Below, one piece after another: positions 13,661 to 26,000 of a stretch of 64,000 nt of DNA; within the stretch, counting starts at the first letter, position 1, and the number at the start of each line of letters is the position of its first letter. Source of the stretch: Onchocerca volvulus. Its lineage: Eukaryota; Nematoda; Chromadorea; Rhabditida; Onchocercidae. A program made the translations under genes and the position numbers. The notes beneath the pieces are model-generated. The model made no database searches, was not told where the DNA came from, and was given only the letters and a program-made list of their open reading frames with translations. Location: contig HG738139.1 in NCBI GenBank assembly GCA_000499405.2, forward strand, positions 11,618,616 through 11,682,615. Reading direction: 5' to 3'.

Positions 13661-13910
13661 CCAATACACCCACTCATCCACCCACACACACACCCACGCA
13701 ATGCATCTATTTACCTGTTCACTATTCCATATACACACACCTGAACACATTTATCCACCCACATACATAATTACCACACACATCCATGCAAAGCACTTAT
13801 TTACCTGTTCACTATCGTACATACATTCACTTCACAGATTTGTCCACCCACACATATACCACCCACACATACACCCACGCAATCCACCCACTCATATATC
13901 ACATACATAT
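13661..13910 (-). repeat. CA-rich degenerate minisatellite block (reverse-complement type of the GT blocks)
   Basis: Built from CACCCACACATACACCCACG-like words. A sub-unit with ATTTACCTGTTCACTAT occurs twice (near 13709 and 13799). The His/Thr/Pro-rich open frame at 13701-14045 is a reading of this block. Confidence 0.8.
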
Positions 13911-14191
13911 CAATACAAATCTAAATTTATATTTTTAAATATAAATTACTCTTTTATATACATATGTTATAAATTCATTTTGTTTTCGACGAATATTTTT
14001 TTTTTAAATTGTTTATTAAATTTTGTTAAAGTTTTATGGCAATGATAGCTTAATTTTTATCTTTCATTTAGCAGAAATTTTTAAAAAATATGAATGACAT
14101 TGTTTTATGAATATAGGGCATATTATATAATTTACTGTTTTTGGAATTCATGTTTAATTAAGTTAATTATGATGAATTCTTCAAATGGAAT

Positions 14192-14195
<4 letters not shown>

Positions 14196-14226
<31 letters not shown>
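14196..14226 (+). repeat. ATT microsatellite
   Basis: About ten uninterrupted ATT units inside a larger, diverged tandem duplication covering 14150-14400 (shared words AATTAAGTAATTAAAT and GAATTCT-CA-ATGGA). Confidence 0.85.
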
Positions 14227-16828
14227 GGTTTGTTAAAGTAGCTTAATTAAGTAATTAAATGATTTTTTGAAGAGTCTTTTTTAAGACAATGATTATTATT
14301 ATTTTTAACTTGCAAAGATGGTTTAATCAAGTAATTAAATAATGTGCAGAATTCTACAGATGGATTGATTATTATTAATTTTTAAAAGCAAACTTTTGCA
14401 TCAATGTTACTTGTGTATTAAATAATTATCAAATATTAATGAATTAGCATTTTTTATTTAGTACATATTATATGATCGTTAATTCTAAATGACATTTAGC
14501 ATTACAAAATGTGTAAAATTTTTATGTGATTAAATTTTATTTCATACATTTCAGCATTTCGTGAAAGAAAAAAAAAATTTTCAAAAATTAAGTTATCAAT
14601 TAATTAAGTACGAGCTAAAAATTAGGTATTGATCAAAACACAATCAGAATGTATTTATTTGGATCTCTATAGTTAAAATAACTGATTAAACGTTAATGCA
14701 ACAATTTAAATTTATTGAAAATTGATAGATTTATGTGAGTTAATGTTATCACGTATACTCTTGAAAACGTATTTCATTACAAATAAATTATTGATTACGA
14801 ATTTTAATCAAAAAAATAATGTTACGATATTTTTTTTTTACTTTGCAATTATCATTCCAAATCTTAATTATTCTAATATTTCGCATTTCAAAAATTTTAA
14901 ACAAACATTTGAATAAACGAGTAATTCAAAATAGCGAGAAAAAAATAATGTAAAATAATCAGAAGATCTGTTTAATTCAAATATTTAAATAAAATAAAAT
15001 AAAATAAACAGATAATTTAAAAATATCAATATATGAGTGAAAACGTTGAAAATATTTTTTTTCTACGAGTAGTTTTTCTTTTTTTTTTTCTCATTCTATT
15101 TTTTATTTAAAAAAAAAAAGATATTTTTTCCGGAAATTTTATAAATCATACCTATCATTTTTTACTTTTTCTTCTAATTTATCAATTTAATTTCTTTCCT
15201 TATTTTTTTCTTTTTTTATTTTGAAATTAAGAAAAGAAGAAAAAAATGGTAAAAAACTTTTCATTTTAAAATTCTTTTATAAATAAAATTTACATTTTAT
15301 TCTTGGAATTATTCCATATTTTCTTTTCTCCATCTTTTTTCATACAAATTCATTTTAAAAATGAAAGAAATAAGTAAAAATTGAAATAATTTAAAATTAA
15401 AGATAAAATTACAAAACATTTCCGATATTTCTAACTATTAAAAGCTTTTCGCCCCATAAGCCATCTGTTGTTGCGTATTTAAAAATACCTCAAAAACCTT
15501 TTGTTATGCTTCATTCTATTCCTTCTTCTTTTCATTCCTATTTTCCTTCTTCCTTCCTTCTTTTCCTTCTTCCTTTCATTTCTTTTCCTTTCCTTCTTTC
15601 CTTTTTCTCCTTCTTTTTTCCTTCCTCCTTTCATAGAAGGAGGAAAAGAAAGGAATTTTTTTTTTCATTTCATTTCTACTTTTTTTTCAATTAATTTATA
15701 AAAATTTTTCTTCATTTCATCAAATCCTCCCTTCATTTTCCTTTTCTTTTCATTTAATCCTTCCTCTTCCTTCTCCTCTTCCTTTTCCTTCCTTCATTTC
15801 ATTCTTCATTTTCCTACCATATTTCCCGGTCTACTCCCCCGCTTTTTTCTCCCGCTTGTTCTTTTATATAGCAAATAGGATAGATGATGAAGCAAGTGAT
15901 ATGTGCTTTCGAATTTGAATTTTTTCGACAATTTATTTTCATTTCATCTTTTTTTTTTTTTTTGAAACTTTAATTTATGGTACTTGGCAAGCAAGAACTT
16001 ATCCATCCATTTTATTAGTTGGTTTTTTGTTTTTTCAATTTTAATTAAAACTTTATTTTTTTTCCATCATAAAACTTAATAACTTAAATTTTTCCTCTTT
16101 CCATTATGTAATATTAACACTTGTTATAAAAACATATTTTTCTTATCACCTTATCACTATCTTAATTTTTTTCTCCTTTGTTAATATTTCATCCTCTTAT
16201 CTTTTATCTGGTATTTTCTCTCTTCTGTTCAACTTTATTTCGCTTATCAAAGATTTGTTTTACTTCTTAAAATCAAAGCTGCTATTTCTCATAGATAATC
16301 ATAGATATCAATCTTATCTACTCATATCAATGGATTAAGATTTATTCATTTTATCACTTGTTTACTCTATAATATCAAAATATTTTCTTGTTTCTGTCCA
16401 TTTTACTTTCATTTATCAATGATTTGAAACTATTATTTATATTTTATCTTTCTTATCAAATGTTATTAACCGTCCAACTTATCTGTCTTATCAAAGGTTG
16501 ATATTTTGTCCATTTTATCTTTCTTTACTCGATAATTATCGCATATTTTCTTGTCCATCTTGTCGATTTCGTTGGCCAAAGATTATTTGTCCACTTTACT
16601 ACCTCTTTGTTTTCAAGGTTATTATTGTTTGTCCAAAATATTTTATTTCTTTTATCAAAATTCCACTCATCATTTCAATGATACGTCCATTTCAACTGTT
16701 TATTTCACTTCATTTTATTTATTTTTGATCTTTTTGTCTCATCAGTTGTTATTTATTTGTCCAGTCATATCAAATTGCCAATCATTTGTTTACTTCAAAT
16801 TCCTTTTGTTCATTCCGTCATTTCTGTT

Positions 16829-16904
16829 GTCATCTGATCATTTCTAATCATCAATCTGGTCACTCTTGTCATCTGATCATTTCTGATCATCAATCTGGTC
16901 ACTA
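16829..16904 (+). repeat. 38-bp direct repeat, two copies
   Basis: Adjacent copies of GTCATCTGATCATTTCTAAT followed by CATCAATCTGGTCACT. A third partial copy (GTCAACCGGTCATTTCT) follows. Diverged TTTGTCCA/TTATCAAA repeats precede it back to about 16200. Confidence 0.8.
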
Positions 16905-18477
16905 CTTCTTGTCAACCGGTCATTTCTTTTTATTTGGATAGAAATTATAAATTTTAATTTCTTCATAATATTTTACATTAATCTATGGAAAAAGCTAATT
17001 AAAAACTTTTTTTTCTTTATTTATTTTTTTATTCCATGGAACTTTTTTTCTTTTTTAATCTAAATTTATTGCAATATATTGCTATAAAACAATTTTATTC
17101 GTAATTATTCAAATTTTTTAATCTCTATCAAAGTCATTTCAGATGTTAGCTTCATTTTAAAATGATGTTAAAATTTATCGTTTAATATGAAAATTGTTTT
17201 AGATGACGAAAAAAATACAAATAATTACATGCATTATCATTAATTAGCAAATTAAGTAATTAACAATAATTTGTGGAGGTAATCGTTTCATTATTTATAT
17301 CTTATCAGTATGATAAGATATTCAATGGATAGGAAACCAAAGGTGTTATCAGTGATATTCATTTCTACAAAAAATATGATGCAGTTTTATCAATATAATT
17401 TTGTTTAAAATATTTGATTATTTTCCTAAAATTTCTCTTTTTTCGATAATTATAAAAACAAATTATTTCAACATTTTAAAATAATTCTTAGTTAATTGAA
17501 TTCAAATTTATAGACATAATCAATTGAATTTTAATTGATACTGAAAAGAAGTTTTAAATAGAATATAACATTCTTTAAAATGACAAAACCCTTAATATAA
17601 AGTAATAATAAAAAACTAATGGCCTTTTCTCAAATTGTAAAATTTTGTTGATAGTTAAGTTTTAAATATTTAAAAAAGAGAACAATAAAAATTTTGCTAT
17701 TCATTCAAAAATTAGTAATTTTTTTTTCAATTTTGTCATTGTATTTGCATAATGATTGAAATTTTTAACAAATTTCTAATTATTTGGAAATTAGAGATTT
17801 ATCGATTTTTCAAATAATTTTTCGTCCCGTAAATGATAAATAGCTTCATTAAATACTTTAATTGATAGATGGTTTTTTAGTTTGAATATATTAAAGTAAT
17901 TAGGATTGGAAATCATTTATAATAATTTATTAGATAATCACATCCATTTTACCTATTAGAATATCGGAATATCCGAATACTTCATATATTCCAATACTAT
18001 TGTATTACTGATATTCATTTCCGATATTGGTATCCATTTGCAATATTATTGATGATATACATTTTCATATGTATTAAATGATTAAATATGATAAGATATC
18101 ATAGATATGTCTTATCACATATTAATCAATCTCATCAAATAAATTTTATCAGATACTGAACAAGTTTTTATTATCCATTTATAAATTACAAATTTTGAAT
18201 AATAATTTCGATAATTTCTCGAAATAATTTCAATTTTCTAATTTTGTTATAAATTTTTCTGCAATTTTTTTTTTTTTTAAATTGGTATATAATTTAACTA
18301 AAAACGAGCATAAATGATTTCAACTTAAAAAAAAAAAAAAAACTCATCCAATAAAAGATATCATCTTATCAAATTTATCAATATTTCATGACATTTAATG
18401 TTTACAATATTCTTTATTATTTTACATATAATATTTGCAATTAACCGTAGAAACTTAATAACATGACCGTATTTCTC

Positions 18478-18963
18478 AATATTTCATGATATTTAATTTT
18501 ATAAATATCAATGATTTTTGATCTTTTCCTACTTTTTTCATGCTTTTTTTTTTTTTGTTTGATGTTTGATCAATAAAGTTATTCCTAGAATTTTTTTCTC
18601 ATCATCATTTATCATTCAGCTAATCCGATGAAGTTTTATGAGGATCAATTTTTTCTTTTTTTCAAGAATCTATCTCGAAGGGAAAAGATGGAAATGTCGA
18701 TATTATTTTCTTTTAAATATACACTTTCCTTGTTTGTCACAATTTCAAATGTATCAAATGTTTTATTTTATATTTTATAAAAATGTTCTTTAAAAAGAAA
18801 AAACGAACAAAAATGACAAAATTTTCGAATTTGTTGATTGATAAGTATCGACAAGAAAATTATGATAAAAACTTATCGATATCAGACAAAAAAAAAGGGC
18901 GACGAAAAATAGGAAATGGTCAAAAATCATAGATATTTATAAAATTAAATATCATGAAATATT
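18478..18963. mobile_element. Non-coding foldback (inverted-repeat) element, MITE-like
   Basis: The left arm (from 18478) begins AATATTTCATGATATTTAAT and runs to about 18572. The right arm (about 18880-18963) is its reverse complement with only scattered mismatches and one T-run length difference. The arms meet the flanks within a base or two at 18478 and 18963, and the roughly 300-bp centre has no open frame. I could not identify a target-site duplication or superfamily. Confidence 0.6.
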
Positions 18964-19695
18964 AACAAAAATTAATCATATTATTTTATATGATAAAATC
19001 AATTTTGATATATTAGTGAAATTTACTTTTTGCCATTTTTTTAAGCGAAAATTTTAGATGCAATTATTAATTTATTATCGAAAAGAATTCATTTGATACA
19101 AAAAAGAAAAAAAATATTTTTGATTTATAATTAATAAGTATTATCGTTGCAAAAATTGTTTAATTAAAAATATTATATTTCAAAATTATAATTAATTAAT
19201 TGCGTATTACTGATTTAGCAATTGTTTTTAGAATAAAGAAAAAGAAAGACTTTCCAAGAAATATTAAAATTTTCAAATTTTCACATTTTGTTTTCGCTTT
19301 TTTTTTATATTTTTATTTTTTTTTCTAATTTTTTAATTATATTATTGTAAATTTAATTGTCTTTTTCATTTAAATTAAATTTCAAATAGAATTATTAATT
19401 TCCGGAAAAACTTTTTTAAAATTTGATTTTTTTTTTTTTTTTGATATTTAAAATATAAAATATTTGCATATTATTTGAAATAAATGATAGACAGTATCTT
19501 TTTAATATTTCCACTTTTGCAATTTCGTTATTTTTTACCATCAAATAAACTTTTCTCTTTATCATACACGTTGTATTATCATCGCTTGTTATCATTCTGA
19601 TAAAAAGAATTGATCGAAATGATAACAAAGTTTTATTTTACAGCTAATTGAAATATTCAACAACAAGCCTCGTAATGATAATCAATGCTAATGAT

Positions 19696-19868
19696 AACGT
19701 CGGTGATGACGTTAACAGCTATTATTATTATTATGAATGTTGAATGGAATTAAGCTCTGATAATTACTGAAAACTCATATCTAAAAATTCATTATCTCTG
19801 ATTCGTTTTTCGAAATATTTTTCCCGTACGTAGCAGCACACGTAGCAGTACACGTACGCTGCATGCAT
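19696..19868 (+). promoter_or_regulatory. ACGT-rich candidate promoter region of AGAP exon 1
   Basis: AACGTC-GGTGAT-GACGTT (inverted repeat, 19696-19713) and, just before the ATG, two copies of ACGTAGCAG with CGTACG on both sides (19826-19857). GC content rises here. No TATA box is seen. Confidence 0.35.
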
Positions 19869-19873
19869 TCATA

Positions 19874-20060
19874 ATGCCACGTGATCAATATGGACGATTT
19901 AATACAAACGCGAATGCTTATATTTCGGAACAAATTCGCAATGAAATTCAACGCTTCGAAAGTGTTCATCCATGCATCTATACGGTTTATGATCTGATCG
20001 AACTGATTCCTGATCAATTGCTCCAAAATCAATTACGTGATCAAGTGGTTTGTATCGAAG
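19874..20060 (+). CDS. AGAP (cnt-2-like): AGAP exon 1: conserved N-terminal region (canonical first coding exon)
   Basis: Sixty-two codons plus one base, starting at an ATG. The first in-frame stop upstream is a TGA at 19799-19801, and no in-frame ATG lies between. Residues about 20-62 match the segment that precedes the GTPase-like domain in AGAP1 and CenG1[21 protein letters not shown], then [13 protein letters not shown]. The exon ends GAAG before a GTTAGC donor at 20061 in phase 1. With the first bases of exon 2 the split codon becomes Asp, giving [14 protein letters not shown], which is the family sequence. GC content is clearly above the surroundings. The minus-strand open frames over this exon are shadows. 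Confidence 0.93.
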
Positions 20061-23000
20061 GTTAGCAATTTTATTAATCATTTATCATTTGCTTTTTTCT
20101 TTTTTTCTGCATGTTTTTTAAAAGGATAACGGATCAGTAATTCCGGAAATTAATATTCGGAAATAATTTTTTTCCGAAAATAAAAAATGAAATTGACAAC
20201 AGGTAATTTTTTGAAGTTTAATTTTCATGATGTCGCAAATTCATTCGTATAAAATAATTTTAAATGTTAATGACAAAAAAAAAAAAAAGACAAATTTTAC
20301 AAATCTTACAAATATCTGAAATTTAGCAATTGTTAAATGAATTTTTATTCTTAATTTATCCTTATTAAATTTCTCAATGCAATCAATTTGAGTAATTAAT
20401 TTTTTGAGTTTTAAAAAGCGAAAAATATATAATACAAATTACAATACAATAAATAAAATAAATCATTGATATATTAAATTATGATTTATTCAAAATATTT
20501 TTCAATAATTTAAATTAATTTTTTTCGCAAAAATTATTCAAATGTTGCATAAAACGATTTCAACCAATTTGCTCATCGAAAAATGATCAATTAAATTTGA
20601 CAATTTAAAAATTCGTCTTTGTTTAATTAGAAGAATTGTTTACCTTTCCATTCACCTTCAATTCTTCTTTCCTTTCTACTCAACTTTTCCGTATACTAAC
20701 GATTTGAAATTCTTTTGATTCAATTTTAAAATTATTTTAGCAAGCAAAAAATCAGAATTATAGTATATTTCATCAAATTTAATAAGTCTCATATAAAGCT
20801 TTTTTTTTCCTTTCCGGAAATCTATTAGAACTCTACTGATATAATCAATTTTAATAATTAATTTTTCAAATTTCATGAAAATAAAAAATATGTAATCAAA
20901 GAAAAGAAAAAAAAACCTATTATCTCCCGGCTATATTGAAAAAATCGGAATTTCTGGATGATTTTAATAATTAAAAAATTCTGAAAATTAAAAAAATTAT
21001 TAAAAAGTTAGACTAAAATTTACTCAGCAACATATATTTGCTCTTTTTCTACTTGAAATATAGCCTAGAAAGCCAACAGTATAATACTATTTTAAGATTT
21101 ATTGTTTGGATTTCTTATAAACTATCGCTTTTTTTTTTTCTTCTCTTTTCATTTTATGCTATCCTCTTTTCTTCTTAATGACGTGGCCTAGGCCAAGAAT
21201 AAGCAAATATGAGCCAATAGAGTCAATAAAAGAGTATTGGGCCAAATGTAGCCAAGAATGAAAAAGAAAAAAAAAAAAAGATGAGAAAGGAACTTTTTAT
21301 CATTGATTGCTCTCTTTTGCATAATTTAATATAGCACTTTTTTTTATTCTTGATTCGTAGCGTATTCTTAATCTTTACCACTAATATATTTTATAGTATA
21401 AATAAATATAGTTGTAATAGGAATTATAAAATTTAAAATAAAATATAATACAAGTATACTGATATTTATATTTTTGCATTTATTACTTTATTTATAAAAC
21501 ATTTATATTTATGGCTAATTTGTATAAGTTCTGGGCCTTTTTTTTCCAGAGTATTTTCTATAATTTCTGGGCTCTTTTTTGTTTTGCTTGATTTATTATT
21601 AAAAATATTTTATTAGTTATTATTATTGCTCTCAGACCAATTTTGATAAAATTGCAATTTTTTTTTTCACTCTTAGAAACACTTTTTTCTTTAAAGTGAT
21701 GTTTCTTAGCTTTATATAGCAATCTAACATAAATGGGGCTTACGGATTGCTAGGCCTATAAATTGTGAGGCCATGAATTGTTAGGCCTAGAACTTGGCTA
21801 CTATGAATCTTTTTAGTTAGATGATAGACACACAAACATGTATAAAGATATATATGTAGATGAAGATTTCATAGACATGTACGCTATTCAAATTTTCAAT
21901 AAATTTTACGAGCCTATTCATTTTCTCAGGCTCTTTTGTCCCTCATCAACTTAAATTCAAGTTTCTTCTGTTTATTCCTCATTTATATATGTAAATTTTA
22001 AAAATAGAGTTTCAATTTTTTTTTTTTGATCTATTCTGTCCCACTTTAATCTATCCCAATTTTTCTTTCTATTCTACTTTTTTTTTTTTTTTTTCTTTTT
22101 AAACCTTTGAACCGACAATCAATCTGTTCTATTTTTTTCTTTTAATCTTTTAATCGAGCATTAATATTCTATTTTTTCTTTTAAGCGGATTGTTTTTCAT
22201 TAATCTATTCCATTTTTCTCTAATCTATTCTATTTTTCGTTAATTTGTTCTATTTTTTCTGTTAATTTTAGATTCGAAAAATATTATTTCCCTGAAAAAA
22301 TCCTTTTTTCTGGCTTTTTATTTATTTTTTTTCATCGTTAAATATTTGCACGGAAAATATTGAAGATAAATAATGACAAAACTAGCGACAATATATTATT
22401 ATCATTATTATTATGTTATGATTAAAGATTATAGTGATAAATTTGAAAGATATAAATTTATCTTGTCATTTGATACATTTGGTAATGATCAAGATTTCCT
22501 TTTGTTTTTTTTTTTTTTTTTTTAGTATTAATTTTTCTGGAAAATTCTTAATTATGATAATTAGAATTTAGAATGTATAAATCTCATATTAATAATTATA
22601 GTTATGCTATAATTTATTTTACTAATGTCGAATTAATTATAAATTTAATTAATTATTAAATTTATTCCGAAATTTGATTTCTAATACTTTATTTCTTCAC
22701 TTTATTTTATCATTTTATAGGAATTATTTTTCTTTCTTTTCTGTTTTTTTCCATTTTTTTCTTTTCTTTTATCAGTTTATCATTGATTGTAATTATTAAT
22801 TATTATTGTTATTGTTGTTGCAAATGGATTAAAAGAGTAATTTTTGTTAGTAAAAATTATCAGTTTAAAATCTTTCTAATCATCTTAACATATCATCTTT
22901 CTTCATATTTTTGTATTTTTGGGGATTTATTAAGAAAATATTAGAAAAATAATAGATTAAAGATTGATTTTTATCCAGAAATGTTAGTTTACAAAATTAT

Positions 23001-26000
23001 TTCATATCTTAGTATGACATTTCGATCATATTAAAATAAGTTACAAATGCCAAAAAAGGTCAAGGATCAATCATGAAATTTTATATTAGATATAATTTTC
23101 AAAAATTACATTATGTATTTTGAATTAATTTACAATGAAACATATTTCATTGTTTAAATTGCTAATAAAGTATATATTTATATATAATTGATATTTTAGT
23201 ACTAAGATAGTACATATGTTAGTCTATCATATTAATTGTTTATTTAAATTAAATCAAATATTTCATTTTATCCGATAAATAAACTCTTTGCTTACCTCAT
23301 TGCTTACCTAAAATTTTCATCAACTCTCTCAACTGTTCATTTTAATCATTTACTCAATTACAATTTCTTTTAATTTTCCTCTTTCTTTTCTTTCCTTTTT
23401 TTTTTTGCAAATCAATTTTAATTTATTAAATTCTTCGATATCATTTAATTCCTTTTGTTATTTTCATCAATTATTTGTTTAATTATTTTCATTAATTTAT
23501 ACTTTTTCTTCTTTCAAATTGTCGCATTTAAAATTACGATTTCATTCAAAATTATAATGGTAAAATGGCGATTATTTATCATTGTAAAATTATCATTATT
23601 TATCACTTTGTATAAATATTTTAAACAATTTATGCCTATTCTTTTTCCTTCAAAATTATCATCGTAAAATTATAATTATTTGTCATCTTGAAATTATCAT
23701 GATTATTCGTCATTATTTTTTTACATAAATGTTCTTATCAATTTATCTTCTTTTTCTTATTTTCATGTTATCATTGTAAAATCACATTTTCTTTTAAAAT
23801 TATTGCCGTAAAATTTCGATTTCTTTCAAAATAATCATCATAAAATCACCATTATTTATCATTAAGAAATTATCATGACTATTTATCATTTTTTTTTTTT
23901 GTGTGGAAATTTTTATCAATTTCTGCTTCTTCCTCTTCTTCTTCATTCAAAATTATCATCGTCGTAAAATCACAATTGCTTATCATTGTAAAATTATCAT
24001 GATTATTTATCATTATTTTTTTCCTGCATGAATAATATGAAAAGGAGTTGGAAAAGAAGACAAAAGGAGAAATTAAAAATTATTTCCAGTTTATCTCTCG
24101 GGAAAAATTCTCGGACAAGTAAATAGGCGATGAATTTTTGCATTATTTATATTTGTTGAACAATTGTTTAAAAATAAACCGGAAATGTTGAAAAATATTC
24201 ATTGATGACTTCATTCTTTCTTTTTTTTATTTTTTTCAAAATACATTTCGAAATGTTTCAAAGTTCTAAGTGAGGAAGAAGTAATGGAAGACGAAAGGAA
24301 AATAACGGAACAAAAAGCAAATGTGTGATTTATAATTTAAAAAAAAAAAAAAACTTTTTTCATTTTCCATTGAAATTTATTTTCCTCTCATTTTCCTTTC
24401 CTTTTCTGTCTTCTTGTTAAATTTTTCGAAATTTTTCTGCGAAATTCAAATTTATTGTTTTGAATGGATTTTTTAGTAAAAAGTTTTCATAAAAATATTT
24501 TTATAATTAATTTTGTATGTTTAATTTCTTTAATCTTTAAATGCATTCAAATAATAAAACAAATAAAATATTTGATGAGAAAATATTCTCAAATTTTTTG
24601 AAATTAAAGTTTTATTTCTTGTATAAAAATTTTTTTTTTCTTCTAATAAAATCTGGAAATTTTTCCTAGTAAAATATTTTACAAATGTTTTACTTAGTCC
24701 GAAGGAATTTCCTCAATAAAATATCTTTTTCTACTAAAATTCGGAAATTTTCCCAGTCAAAATTTTATCAAAATTTCGTATCGAAAAATTTTCTCAACAA
24801 ATAAAATAGTTTTCCAATTTGCAAATTTTCCACTGAAATACTTTCATAAATATTCTCTCATTTGGCAATAAAATAATTTCAATGAATAATTTATCGATTT
24901 AATCAAAAATTTTTTAATATTTTTGAAGAAACAAATAAATGCTGTTAATTTTTCTGCTTTTTTTTTTGTTAAACTAATAGGAAGAAAAATCGAAAGCTTT
25001 GATATAATGAAATTTTCCTATACCTTTTACTTTTTTAAATTTAATTATTAAAATTTAATAATTTCACTTTTATATTTCAATTATTTTTCGAATTAACTTA
25101 TTCTATAAATGAAATAGTAATCGCATATATTTGATTATTTTGTTGGAAAATTTTGGCAATTTACCTCACAGATATACTTGATGATAAGAATTGATGATTA
25201 GAATATTTAATACCTATATTGTATTCTTCTTATTTTCTATACTCTTTATTATGATTAATCATTTCCGATATTTTATCTTTCCCTTCTTTTTTTATTCTTT
25301 GTATCATATTATCCTTATCTTAATTCATCCGATGATTATTCATTTCCATTTTATGTTTTATTCCATTCTTATATTCATTTCATTTTCGATATAAAATATT
25401 CAGAATTAAAAAGAAAAAGAAAAGATGACAAAGGAACAGATCTATACATATAACATATTTCGGTAATTAAATATTGCTAATTGCTATTGCTACTATCAAT
25501 TTTTAATTATTAATTCATGCATTATTAATTATTCATAATTATTTCCATATTCCGAATATTTAAATCATTAAATTCCGATTCCTCAAATAAAATTACTAGT
25601 TCAATGAATAGTTCAATTTTCATATATGCATATTATTGATTACTGATATTATCAGTTCCATTGATGATTATTTCGATATTCTGATATTCAAATCTTTTCA
25701 GATTTTTTGATCTCTTAAAACCGTAACTATTAATTGCAATAAATGAATCGATAATTTTCATGAGAGGAAATTACTGAGGAAATATTGAAAAATGATCGAT
25801 TTCATATTCTATTTCATTTATCAAATTATTTTCTATTTGTTCAAAATTGTTTTTATCCACTTTTTCTCTCCAATCTTGACTTATTTTTCTCTTTCTTTTC
25901 TTCTTTTTCTTCATTTTCTCAATTTCTTTTTTGAATTTTCTATTTTTTTTGACAAATAATCATCCGAGGAAATTATTATAATTACTATTATTACTAATTA

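Larger units (their letters stand above)
9957..19873. other. Non-coding region between the distal candidate exon and AGAP exon 1
   Basis: No convincing coding exon. Present are a 45-bp duplication (10658-10746), a TA microsatellite (13615-13641), a CA-rich block (13661-13910), imperfect tandem units around 14150-14400, C/T-rich low-complexity tracts near 15500-15850, degenerate TTTGTCCA/TATCAAA repeats (16200-16810), a 38-bp direct repeat (16829-16904) and the foldback element (18478-18963). Confidence 0.6.

Noticed and set aside
13701..14045. 114-residue frame rich in His/Pro/Thr
   Set aside because: A reading of the CA-rich block. A short repeat unit explains the repeated peptide.
15501..15701. 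Two overlapping Phe/Ser/Pro-rich frames
   Set aside because: Both are readings of a CTTCCTTT-type pyrimidine tract.
19781..20081. Two minus-strand frames over AGAP exon 1
   Set aside because: Shadows of the conserved plus-strand exon.
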